Shown here in pieces: positions 1 to 10,255 of a DNA stretch of 64,000 nt. The notes below the pieces were generated by a model that worked only from the letters and a program-made list of their open reading frames with translations, ran no database searches and was not told where the DNA came from. The translations under genes and the position numbers were made by a program. Every line of letters starts with the position of its first letter. Within the stretch, counting starts at the first letter, position 1. Source of the stretch: Aptenodytes patagonicus (lineage: Eukaryota; Chordata; Aves; Sphenisciformes; Spheniscidae); the NCBI RefSeq assembly GCF_965638725.1, contig NC_134982.1, positions 42,336,799-42,400,798 of the forward strand, read 5' to 3'.

Positions 1-1189
1 CTAAGTTAGCACTCTTCGTACATTCTCAAACTCTTATGATTAATCTAAAAATTAACAATTAAAGTGACTTACTTTCCAAACGTGACAACTGGGTGCAAAT
101 CAGGGGGGAAAAAAAAAAAATCTTCATTATCAACTGAGTAACAAGTGGAATGACAAAACTGGACCAGCCAGTTTTGAATGGAGCACTGATGAGGGGTACT
201 GAGGGGTGTCTATCTCTTTTCATCTGTACTCGCCTTGTCATTACTCCTGGCACCTGTTTCAGAGCTGAAAAACTTTGAAAGCATAGTCCCTTTTACTGTG
301 TGAGCACAACTTTCACTTTATGAATGACATTGTGGCCAAAGCATAACCAAAACTAAATTATTTTATTACCCAGTTACAACTACGTTGTATTTATTTTTGT
401 TTAGTCTTTGGTTTGTTCTTATTGATTCTGTCAAAAATGGGAGCCTACACCAAAAACTTATCAAGTAAGAGTTACAGTTGCATGGAAACTCTGTACAGTG
501 ACTGGATTTTGTTCTCTCTTTCAATGGCAGTCAGTCTTAGTGAAGTCTAATACCACTTACCGAAAGACTAATGCTTATCTTTTCCCTATTTAACTGTAGG
601 TACCATAAAATGGAGAAAAGTCTTAATTGAACATGTTGTAAAGGTACTCTTCACAAAGACTGTCCCCTGCCCTGAAAATGCTTCCACTTCTAGAGTAGAA
701 CCCAAAATATATTCAGAAAAAGCAACAATGCAGCATAGTAGGAATTTGACAGATGTGATTTTTTCTAGGAAGAGGATGAGTTACCCACAGCAGATTTGAT
801 AAAAGGCACCTTTTCCCAACAGAAAGTGAAAGAAATCGGAAGGAGGCTTCTGAGCCGTCCTGCAGGAACCTGCGGAGAGACCTGTCCCTGGGGGGGAACG
901 GCCGCCCCGCTGCAGCGCCTGCAGACCAGTTGTCAGGGGGCTGACACCCAGAGACCGAAACTGCACACGGGAGGGATCCGACGGAGGCTGTTTCCCCGGG
1001 AAAGCCGAGCAGCGCGGCACCGGCGGGCGGCAGCGGCCCCCCGGGATGCCGCCCCGCGGAGCGCTGCGCGCCGCCACCGCGGCCGCGGGCTGCAGCTGCG
1101 CCCGGCGGGGCGGGACGGCAGCGCCCGGGGGGCCGCAGCAGCGCCCGGGGGTGGGGGGCTGTACGCCCGGGGGGCAGCAGCGCTCTTAC
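1..1189 (-). other. MAMDC2 intron 2 (start), runs off the left edge
   Basis: The minus-strand donor after exon 2 (GTAAGAG, its G at 1189) opens an intron that continues past position 1. The part from about 860 to 1189 belongs to the CpG island. The part below about 860 is AT-rich unique sequence. I see no further MAM-domain coding on the minus strand here, so exon 3 should lie outside the window. Confidence 0.75.
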
Positions 1190-1790
1190 CTTCCCCGTGC
1201 AGTGCCCAGGGCAGATGCGCGTAGTCCCAGTCGTAGCCGCAGGCGCTGTCCTCAAAGGCGCACGACCCGGGGGAGAGCAAGGCGGCCCCGGCGAGCCGCA
1301 GAGCTGCAAGGACAAAGCGAGCCCCGGTCACGGCCCGGCCGGCCCGGAGGCCGCGGGCTGGGGCCCGCCGCCGACCCCGGAGCAGCGCCCACCCCGCGCC
1401 CCGGGCGGGCGGGGGTCGTCGCGGCGCGTCCCCCGCCGCCGCTTACCGTGCGCGGCGAGGAGGCAGAGCCGCAGCATCTTCCGCGCCGGGGGAGCCGGGG
1501 CTGGCGGCGGCGGGGCGGGCGGGCGCGGCGGCCGGGAGCGCGGGGGCGCGGCCGCGCCGATCCCCGGGGCTGCTGCGGCGGCGGGGCTGAGCGCGGCCCC
1601 TCGGCACCCCGGCGGGGCGCAGGGAGGCGAGCCGCGGCCGCAGGAGGGCAGGGGAGTGGCGGGGAGGGCCCGGGGGCACCCCGGGTGGGCGGCCCGTCCC
1701 ACTCCCGACTCGGAGCGGGGTCGGCCCCGGCCGGTCGCCCAAAGCCGGGGCGGCTGGGGCTGGAGTGTCCTCGAAGATAGGAGTGCCGCC
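860..1790 (-). promoter_or_regulatory. CpG island and promoter of MAMDC2
   Basis: This stretch is very GC-rich with dense CpG, in sharp contrast to its AT-rich flanks, and it covers both coding exons and the first intron. It has no TATA box. A GC box of Sp1 type (GGGGCGGG) lies at about 1512-1519, roughly 35-40 bp upstream of the ATG, inside a run of GGGC repeats. This is typical of a dispersed CpG-island promoter. Transcription runs leftward, and the start site is probably between about 1490 and 1790. An antisense CR1 fragment begins right at the upstream edge. Confidence 0.8.
1190..1477 (-). CDS. MAMDC2: MAMDC2, coding exons 1 and 2 (5' end of gene)
   Basis: MAMDC2 is a secreted, matrix-associated proteoglycan built of MAM domains. 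Only its N-terminus is here. Exon 1 codes from the ATG at 1475-1477 down to 1447 (MLRLCLLAAH plus one base) and ends at a consensus donor, GTAAGC. A 143-bp intron (1304-1446) ends in a pyrimidine-rich acceptor TTTGTCCTTGCAG. Exon 2 runs from 1303 to 1190 and ends at donor GTAAGAG. Spliced, the 48 complete codons give a leucine/alanine-rich signal peptide (about residues 1-22), then GSCAFEDSACGY and HLPWALHGE. This is the start of the first MAM domain, with its first two cysteines at residues 25 and 32. The order GSCAFE-x-x-x-CG, then LPW-x-L and E-G, is what I know from mammalian MAMDC2. Both introns are phase 1. The ATG has A at -3. The same frame stays open for about 150 codons upstream, but that stretch runs through the CpG island into a CR1 remnant, so I place the start at 1477. 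Exons 3 onward lie outside the window. Confidence 0.9.
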
Positions 1791-1797
1791 GCCTCTC

Positions 1798-2000
1798 CGG
1801 TCAACCTGCCGAAGTGCATCACCCCCTCACAGTAAAAATGGGCTCTCATGCTTAAGTGGAATTTCCCGTGTTTCAACTTGTGCCCACTGCCTTGCTCCTG
1901 CCACTGGGTACCACTAGAAGAGCCTGGCTCCATCTGATGTGCTCCCCGTCAGGTATTTGTACACATTAGTAAGATGCCCACTCACACCCATCTGCAGAGG
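1798..2000 (-). mobile_element. CR1 LINE 3' fragment
   Basis: Read on the minus strand, this matches the end of CR1 ORF2 and its 3' region: the plus strand shows the usual antisense phrases 'gtttcaacttgtgcccactgcc', 'gggtaccactagaagagcctggctcc' and 'aggtatttgtacac'. Both ends are ragged. The piece abuts the MAMDC2 CpG island, about 320 bp upstream of the start codon. Confidence 0.75.
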
Positions 2001-2159
2001 ACAAAGCGGCTCCCACCCCGCAAGGGCTCCTGTGCCACTGCAGCCTGACCTGCTGTCCTGCTGCGCCACAAAACCTGCCATACTGGGGACAAAGGCAGGG
2101 TACCCTCACTCTTTTAGGTAAGAAAGGTGCAGGAGCTGCTGGGGTAGTAGACCTGTAGT

Positions 2160-3085
2160 TCCAAGGATTACAGGATAACTCAGGAGGGGACCGCAGGAGG
2201 TCTCCACTCCAAGCCCTACCCAAAGCACAACCAGCTCTGAGCTCAGACCAGGCTGCTCAGGGCCTTATCCAGGTGAAGCTTGATAACCTCCAAGGCTGGA
2301 GACAGCACAACCTGCCTGGACCCTGGCTCCACTGCTGGGCTGTCCTTGTGGGTAAAAAGTTTCTTCCTTATGAATGGTTTGAATTTCCCCTGTTTCAGCT
2401 TGTGTTGCTGCCTTTTGCCCTCCCACCATGCACCGCTGTGAAGAGCCCAATTGCATCTTCTCCGTGCCCCCGTCGGTGCCAGGGATGCTGCTGGGTACGC
2501 CCAAAGCCGTCCCTCCACCTGGCTGAATCAGCTCTGGTCCTGCATGCAGCCTCTCCTCACAGGGCAAGGTCTCCAGCCCCATCATCTCAGTGGCCTCCCC
2601 TCACCTCAGTGTTGTCCCTGTACTGGACCCAAACTGGAAGCAGTACCCAGATGGGGTCTGATGGGCACCAAGCAGAGGGGATAGTCCTTGCCCTCCCCTG
2701 GCTCTCACGGTCATGTCCTGCTCACACCGCCCCAGGCACTGCTGGCCCTTGTTGCTGCCCAGGCACACGGGTGGCCCCAGCTCAGCTCACTGCCCACCAG
2801 AGCCCAGGGCCGTCCCCCAGAGCTGCTCCCCAGCGCCGCCAGCCCCAGTCTGCATCTCTGCAGGGCTCTGTCTTCCAACTGCTGGGCTCAACATTTGCCC
2901 TTGTTGAATTTCCTGGGTTCCTTGTCAGCCCCTTTTCAGGTCCACTTCAATGGCAGTCCTGCCTACAGCATATCCACTGGGTCGCCCTGTCTGGTGTCAT
3001 CTGAAAACTTGACATGCTTGCCCTCCGTTCCCTCCTCTGGGTCAGATCTGGCAGCTGAGCCCATGTAACACAGACTAAAGCCCCT
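2160..3085 (-). mobile_element. Older CR1 LINE, 3' portion, antisense
   Basis: The plus strand begins with a decayed 3' tail (about 2163, 'acaggataactcagg...ggaccgcaggaggtctcc'). It continues with the typical antisense order: lost-lead phrases, 'gtttcagcttgtg', 'tgaagagccc', 'ctcctcacagggcaag', 'tgtccctgtactggaccc', and then reverse-transcriptase-side sequence to about 3085. It is strongly diverged with no long frame, so it is an old insertion. Its 3' end points toward MAMDC2. Confidence 0.8.
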
Positions 3086-5873
3086 ATCCTCCCTGTTCAA
3101 TGGTTTTGCACTCATCTTGCTTGCTTCAGCAGTTGTTGTGCAACACAGTTCCCCATCTGAAACGTCTGGGAAAACTTAGCTGACCAGAGGATTCCTCTGT
3201 CTATCCCAAGGCAAATTCACTTCAGCCATGCTTTCGGGTCATCACCTAAACTAATCAGGTACTGTGAGAAAGTTGAACAATTGACTTCCTGAAAACATCC
3301 TTCAAAATTACAAAAGTCACCAAGAGGATGTAGGATGTCAGAACCTTTTTTCTGGATTACTCTGATACCAGTTTCTACCAATTCATGGGCTCCAGGGAAA
3401 CAGGAATGAGCATCAATCCACAGAGACTTACATTTCAACAAAAACTGCTTTAACTCATGCCAACTACTCTTCTTAGTTATAACATGTAGTCATATTTCTT
3501 CATTTTCTCACAGTCTGTATTAAAATTTGCTACTCATGGAAATTGGTTTTCTAAGTACAATCACTGGCTTCGATATTAGGTCATTTGGTAAGGCTGTCAG
3601 GGAAGTACTAGGAATAGTGCAGAACAGCTACATAAGGTTTTTCTTCAGCCATTGTGAACAAATGTGTGGTTTGCATGACAGCCTACACAGGCTGTTTCAG
3701 TTATTTGGCCTTTATTTTTCATAATGTTGGCAAATTTTGGCATGCATCAAAAGTCTCAACAGGTTTCTAACAAAGTCACTCGAAGCCAGTAAAAGATTTC
3801 TTATGCTCACTGAGTTTTTATATTTCTAAGTAACTGTCATGTAACTTCATAATATACTTAACGTATTACCATTCCTGAATCCCATGTAGCATCTAGAACT
3901 TTTCCCCTTAAATTGACATAGGCACTGCATCTAGTCAACTGTGCTAAGAGCCCTGGTGATATCTTGGATAATTGCTCCAGCCCTCACCCAGTTCACGTTT
4001 TGTCCATGAAGATTTTTGGCTGACAGACTTTATTGTGTTTTGGTGGGGGGGAGGTTATAATATCTGATTAGTCATATACATAATCTACCTCTTTAATAAC
4101 CACTCCAAAATGTGTTCGATTTGAAAGGCATTAGTTCTGTACCTAGAAGAACAGACTCTGTATTCTCATGGGGAGGACATGCTTGCTAGCTTTGGGGAAC
4201 AACGGTGAATGGTTTATGAAAAGTCTTGTAACTGGCGTAAAGTTATTCAATATTTTTTTTGTGTTCTTTGTGCATAAACAACAGGTCCTTAATTTCAGCC
4301 ACTCCATTGTAGGAGGATTAGAGAAGCACCTACTTTGGAGATACCCACTGACAATTTAATTTTGAATTTGCTGGGTATTAGTGCAATTCCTTCAGTTTCC
4401 CCAAAAACATAATAATATTTGCATCCCTCGTTCATGAGTTTGCACAGTGACATTCTCAGGTTTCTTGCTCGGATAGCTAGCTCACACAAAATTTGCTGCA
4501 TAGTTCACCTTCCAAAAATTCCTTGCCCCCTTTCCTTTCCCAGAGGGGCTAGTACACTGGCAGTGCCCTGAACTCTGCTCTGTCATTCACCTGTACTCTT
4601 TGCTATATTCACAATACTCCTGTAATAAAGAATTTACAGCTGTTTGTTTAGCTTTTGCCTCAGAGCCAAAAATCCATCTAAACTTTCTAAACCTTTGATC
4701 ATACTCCTCTACCAGCATCCCAGATCAAAACAGCATGTACGCAGACCTTAGCACCCACAATAAAATCAGGAAGTTATTATATTTTCCAGTGAACCATTTC
4801 CCACATGCAGCCTGTGGAACTGGTGTGTCCAGAAACAGTTTCTGAATGTCCACAAACATATCCTCTGCTTTTCCTAAGGACACCTGCCAGGCCTCTCTGG
4901 ATACATCAGGCAAAGAAAATAGGTGGCAAAAATATCTGGCACAGGCTCCTTCCAGAATGTTTCTTCCTGGGTAGTGGAAAAACTTCCCCCTTTTAGAAAT
5001 TTGCTCAATTCATCTGGGTTTTTAGTAAAACTAGTGGTCTTGTCCAGCACAGGTAACCTCATTTTTGCTTTTTTTTTCAGCTTGACCTGTGATTTCCAGA
5101 ACAGGGAGCCTGCCAGCCCTTCTTCCAGTCTCTGCTCCAGGGAAAGTGGAAGAGTATAAGCACCCCAGAAGAAAGGGCATCCCTGTACAAGAGCATAAGC
5201 ATCCCAGAAGAGAGGGCTCCCTCACCTCTGCTCTGAACTCTGTCAAAAGCTGCATTATCCCCTTGAAAAAGTTCTCAAAATCTTACTCTACTACCAGGGT
5301 GCCCTATTCCATCTCCTCCTTCAAGGAATGTGCTGTCCTGATGAGATCCAGAACTTGGCTTATTTTTAGCTCAATTTATGCCATGCTTTTACTACAAGTT
5401 TTATATTTTCAGCTTTGTTTTTATGCATCACAGACTCCTTGGATAGTTTCTTGCAGAGTGGTCTGCATCAGACTCCAGTCATGAGTTGGTCTCTTCTCAG
5501 GTATTTGACTAATCACAAAATGCAAAATTGGCTCTTCATCCACAAGCTGGTCATAAACTCTGTGAGTCTTTTATCTTCTTTTGCATCCTCTGTTTAAAAA
5601 CACAACATTCCCTTAATCCATTTTTTATGGTGTGCAGAATATCACAACTTGTTAGAGACATTGTTTCAGAACCACTTCTTCAGAAATAAGGTCAGCTTTC
5701 CTTTTTTTGCAGGGGTCTGTTTCTCATGCACGTACAGTTAAGCACACTTGTCTGTGTTTTCAGGGAGTACCCTCTTTCCTGTAGCTTTTACCTGGTCCCA
5801 TCTCTACTCCTTAGTTTAATTTACTCCTGAAATTATAGACAAAAGATCCTGGTAGGATGCAAAAACTCCTTAT
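3086..5873. other. Unique intergenic DNA with possible decayed coding remnants
   Basis: I see no clear gene. Between about 4700 and 5600 the minus strand has several short open stretches that look protein-like but are split by stops and frame changes (for example one ending FVISQIPEKRPTHDW near 5500). A 39-bp unit is duplicated at 5152-5229. This could be a very old retroelement or a processed pseudogene; I cannot assign it. Confidence 0.4.
5152..5229. repeat. 39-bp tandem duplication (two copies)
   Basis: The unit starting gagtataagcaccccagaag at 5152 recurs at 5191 as gagcataagcatcccagaag, a 39-bp period with a few substitutions. The length is a multiple of three, so either strand could carry it in frame as a 13-codon repeat. 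Confidence 0.75.
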
Positions 5874-5878
5874 GGTCC

Positions 5879-6472
5879 TGTCATGGTTTAACCCCAGCCG
5901 GCAACCGAGCACCACACAGCCGCTTGCTCGCTCCCCCCGCGGTGGGATGGGGGAGAGAATTGGAAGAGTAAAAGTGAGAAAACTCGTGGGTTGAGAAAAA
6001 AACAGTTTAATAGGTGAAGCAAAAGCCACGCATGCAAGCAAAGCAAAACAAGGAATTCATTAACTACTTCCCATCGGCAGGCAGGTGTTCAGCCATCTCC
6101 AGGAAAGCAGGGCTCCATCACGCGTAACGGTTACTTGGGAAGACAAACGCCATCACTCCAAACATCCCCCCTTCCTCCTTCTTCCCCAGCTTTATATACT
6201 GAGCATGACGTCATATGGTGTGGAATATCCCTGTGGTCAGTTGGGGTCAGCTGTCCCAGCTGTGCCCCCTCCCAGCTTCTTGTGCACCCCCAGCCTACTT
6301 GCTGGTGGGGTGGGGTGGGAAGCAGAAAAGGCCTTGACGCTGTGTCAGCACTGCTCAGCAGTAATGAAAACATCCCTGTGTTATCAACGCTGTTTTCAGC
6401 ACAAATCCAAAACATAGCCCCATACTAGCTACTATGAAGAAAATTAACTCTACCCCAGCCAAAACCAGCACA
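5879..6472 (-). mobile_element. Solo LTR of an avian ERVL-type endogenous retrovirus (LTR 1)
   Basis: This is a 594-bp element bounded by TG...CA and flanked by perfect 5-bp target duplications, ggtcc at 5874-5878 and at 6473-6477. The sequence is the widespread avian ERVL LTR. On the minus strand it begins TGTGCTGGTTTTGGC, carries a TGACGTCA site (6206-6213) and a TATATAAA box (6191-6198), and ends with GGTTAAACCATGACA. No internal gag/pol or primer-binding region is present, so it arose by recombination between the two LTRs of a provirus. A 5-bp duplication fits ERVL/ERV3 rather than ERVK. Assigning it to a named subfamily needs a database comparison. Confidence 0.93.
6191..6213 (-). promoter_or_regulatory. 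LTR 1 core promoter: CRE-like site and TATA box
   Basis: Reading leftward on the minus strand, a perfect TGACGTCA palindrome (CREB/ATF type) at 6206-6213 is followed by TATATAAA at 6191-6198. An ATTAAA-type poly(A) signal lies further down at 6006-6011. The order enhancer, TATA, poly(A) signal is the normal U3-R layout, and both promoter motifs are intact in this copy. Confidence 0.7.
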
Positions 6473-8520
6473 GGTCCTATGCATTCAGCCTTCTGTAAAT
6501 TAGAATGTTTGTCTGCAAAAGGAGTCCAGATAGAGATAGGCCTGAAGCTGCCGGCTTTTTCAGTAAGTTACCTTCTAAAAAGTTGAAATGGTGTTTGTGT
6601 AGCATCTTCACTGAACTTTTGCAGCTGTCCCTTTGTCTGCCCTGCCTTCCCATCTCTGTTGCAGTGTGAGCAAATCCCACACAAATACAAAAACTTACAG
6701 TCAACAAGGTGATAGATTTAAAAAAAAAAAAGAAATTAAATAAAGCACATTACAATTTTTTCCAGATGGCTAGCAAAACTAGATGGGTTCTCATCAGAAT
6801 CTTCTTCAGAATCAAGTTGATTGGACTACAGTAAAATGGTTGCTTGCTCAGACATATGGCAAATCCAAACATCAAGCTAAAGACTTTTTCTCTTTTTGAC
6901 AGGACCACCATGTTGCTTCAGTCTTTCTAGATTTTTGCTCTCTGGCATGGCTGCCAGTTGCATAATGATCGTGTTTCACCTGAGATGACCACAGCAGACT
7001 CCTATTGCTGAAGAAGAAACAAAGAAAACCTGACACACTGCATGCCGGTATGTTTCGTTACAACGCAGTGACAGATTCAGAATAACTCTTTGGGTAATGT
7101 GCACAGAAACTTCAGATCTGAAGTAAAAGAATCAAAAGGAAATACTTCGCTTTCTCCTAAAACTATTTTCATTACTTTATTCTTCCTTTGTGCCAGTACT
7201 CCTGCTGCAAGTTTCCTTTAATACTAATTGGTCAGTTAAGACTAAGTGTATCTTCTTCTCCCAGTCACACCCACTCCGAGTGCTATGGAGAAGATCAGTT
7301 ACCTAGCTTTGACCATCACACACCTCTCTTCCCATCCCTCTGTTTGCTCTCCTCTCCCATCCCGTTAAACATAAGCTGCTTGCTTTCACTTTCAAAGACT
7401 TTCACGACCTCCAACTCCCTGACTGGCTTTTCCTCAGCGTTGACATCAGCTTCTACCCGCTTTGATCCTCTCACATATAAGCAGCTCTCCCTAATCATCC
7501 ACAGTGTTTCTTCCTTGTTCTTCTTCAGGTTCCTCCTTAAAAGGTGGTTTCTTTGTGCTTTTTTTTTCCTGTGAGACCTGTAAAAGATTGACAACAACAT
7601 GGAAACCGGTGTGCTGTGTCCAACATAAGTCATGCAGGATTGTTTCATTATATTTACTGTCTGGCTGTCTCTTTTTATCCACTGTCCTTTTTCTTAGGCA
7701 GAAAACTTTTGGGAGAGGCAAGGATTACTTTTATTTCTGTTTTTGTACAGGGCCCAGTTTAATAGAGGTACTTTGGTTCCTAATTGCTATGGTAACACAA
7801 ACAATAAGAAATAACAAAGAAATCAGGATCACTTCATCTGTTACATTGCAAATACTGAAATTCTGTACTATTTGTCTATCCAGGCTGTAGACACAGCATA
7901 CTTGCCAGATCTGACTTGTGGCACAAAATAACCTTTAAAATACAGACTTTCATTTTAATAGCATTCCGTTGCCTCCTCAGTAAGAAGACTTTACCTGGGA
8001 TTTATCTAGTCAAAGCCATACACACATATGATTTAGGTTTCTCTCCCACTCCAAACTCTCATAGCTAAAATCCTCAGAGACTTGAATGATGTCATTTCAG
8101 GACATGTCTGCTGTGAAGCATTTTTGACACCTGTCTGACCAATATCTCTACTTAACCTTTTAGAATAAATGGATTTATTCCTGTTTCAAAGAGTGACAAA
8201 CTCTTGGCAGATCTTTTACCCAAACTTTCTGAAGCCAGATATGTGCACCTGACAGGAATTAATTTCAATACCAAGGCAGCTGATTAGCTAAATGTCTCCG
8301 GCAGCTTTGAAAAATGCCCATTTTTGCATAATATATACACACAGAATCGAGTACAGTGCATTATACAGTATACACCACTTTTGAAGAGCTGATGGCCCAA
8401 GCGGCCAGCTGACACTGGTGACTCACCAATATAAGCACTCGCTAAGAACAGCTGAAGTGGCTACTGCCCTCGGTTGTTTTCCTTAGTGGTCTTCAACACG
8501 TTGCAGCTCTTAGCAGGGAT

Positions 8521-8552
8521 GGCTGAGCTGCACGTGCAGCAGCTCCTCAGCC
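8521..8552. repeat. Imperfect hairpin around a 12-bp palindrome with an E-box
   Basis: The arms GGCTGAGCTGC and GCAGCTCctCAGCC pair with a small bulge. At the centre is the perfect palindrome CTGCACGTGCAG (8528-8539), which contains the canonical E-box CACGTG. It sits in a local GC-rich patch within AT-rich DNA. Confidence 0.6.
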
Positions 8553-10236
8553 ACCAAAGTTTACAGCTCTGTGTGTTAAACTGGCTATAAAACCGGCAGC
8601 TCCATGTTGCTGTCACCTCTCAGGAGCCAGGGAAGTAACAGGAGACATGTGTAATGGCAGAGATGTGTGTGAATGGGATGTTCTAAAGGGAAAAGGTGAG
8701 CAGAAATGTAAATAGGGGTTAATATTTGGAAGGTAAAGGGAAATGCAATAGATGCAGAGCTTGTGGAAAGATTTGAGAAAATATTTAAAACAATGAGACC
8801 AATGGTTAGGGCAGATGCTTTTTGAATTGTAATTTAGATTTACAGATTAACTTAGAGGAATTGGAGGAGGATTTCTGAAAGCCTAGGTGAGCCAAATTGT
8901 GACAGGCAAAACAAAATGAGTCAAAATCCAGGCAAGGGTCTTGAGACAGTAAATAGTAAAATGACATAAAAATTCCTGAAACTGATGTAAAACCTCAAAG
9001 TGGCCCACTAGACTGTCTTCCAAGAAATGTGTAGATGAGGACAGAACATTTTCCTTAATAATGAACTTGTAAAAGCAGTTTGCACCTTATTAACTCACAT
9101 TTCCCGAAATCCCACCCTGTCCTTTCTTGCTGCTAAATTAATTAGGTTGTCCTCTTCACGTCAGGGAGTAACATAATCACGCATATGTTATCCAGGCTAC
9201 CTCACAAGTGAAAACAAATGTCAGAAGTGTTATTAATCATTATATATGAGTTTCTGAGGAATAAAAAAGCCTTCTACAAACGGCAGAGTTTAGTTCCATA
9301 GGCACTTCCCCAGTTTGTTCCTAACCAGCCAGGAAATGGGTAAGCCACATTTGTGCTTGTTGCCTTTTAAGACAGGGAATGCAGAGATCCAGGATAAGGC
9401 AGAAGGCCAATTACATCTCATGTTAAATCCTATTATTAAGTGAGCTTGCTTTAAGGACAAAGTTGACCTACAGGCCGCAATTTGCCTTATGTTAATTTGA
9501 CTCCTTTCATATTTCCAGATTAACTGCAACACCAGAGAAACATAAGAGCGATGATTAAAGTCTGAGCTTTTCCAAATTCTCTGCAGTCCTAGCTACAGAT
9601 ACTCTCCTCTCCAGTGTTTGTTTTGAAATCCTGGAAAATACACTTTGTAAAAAGATCTCATTGCAGGCCCAGGCACATCCAAACTTTCCGCTTGTTCTCA
9701 GACATTGGACACCGGTACTGTTCTGAGTTGGAAAAGGACATCAGGGCTGGACAAGGAAATAAGGTCTTGTAGCACAGTTCAGTGTTTGTATTTCAAGTCT
9801 CCTCATATACATGTGTTAATGTTATTATTTTATGCCCTATATGCTTTAATGGTACTATAATCGTGTGTGGCACTTTACAAGTCTAATTAGGCAGAAAACC
9901 TAGCATCTGTTTTATTTTATATTTATCTTCAATATGAAAAATACCAATAATTTGAGCTGAGGTCATCCCATCGGATTAACTTTGTGTTGGTGTATCCATA
10001 GTTCTTATGCCTTTTTCCCATTGTCTCCAGTCTTCACAATACCAACACATTCTGATCTTGCTTATGAGCCAGTTTCTGCAGCTGCTGTCTTCTCCGTTCT
10101 CTGGAAGTATGTCATGCTGTAGGAATACTTCCATTGGCTTTCACTGGGCTTCTCACAGAGTAAGGTACAAGTCCACATAAGAGTCTAGATCTGTCTTTCT
10201 GAGGACATGACTACATTACATCACAGAGTGCCATTA

Positions 10237-10255
10237 ACTACATTATTAATGTAGT
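10237..10255. repeat. 19-bp palindrome with a repeated arm nearby
   Basis: ACTACATTA-T-TAATGTAGT is a perfect inverted repeat around one base. The sequence ATGACTACATTA occurs again 30 bp upstream (from 10207), so a longer alternative stem is also possible. Confidence 0.6.

Noticed and set aside
1190..1331. Unspliced minus-strand frame from 1331 including the MAM start
   Set aside because: Its first codon is GTG, it begins inside the intron, and it ignores the good acceptor at 1304; the spliced ATG at 1477 explains the signal peptide better.
713..1933. Several long open frames (up to 244 codons) on both strands across the CpG island
   Set aside because: They are Pro/Arg/Gly/Ala-rich frames produced by GC-rich sequence. 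They overlap the spliced MAMDC2 exons and lack any domain.
7188..7648. Opposing open frames of 128 and 110 codons
   Set aside because: No family signature and no splice or promoter context; likely chance frames in pyrimidine-rich DNA.
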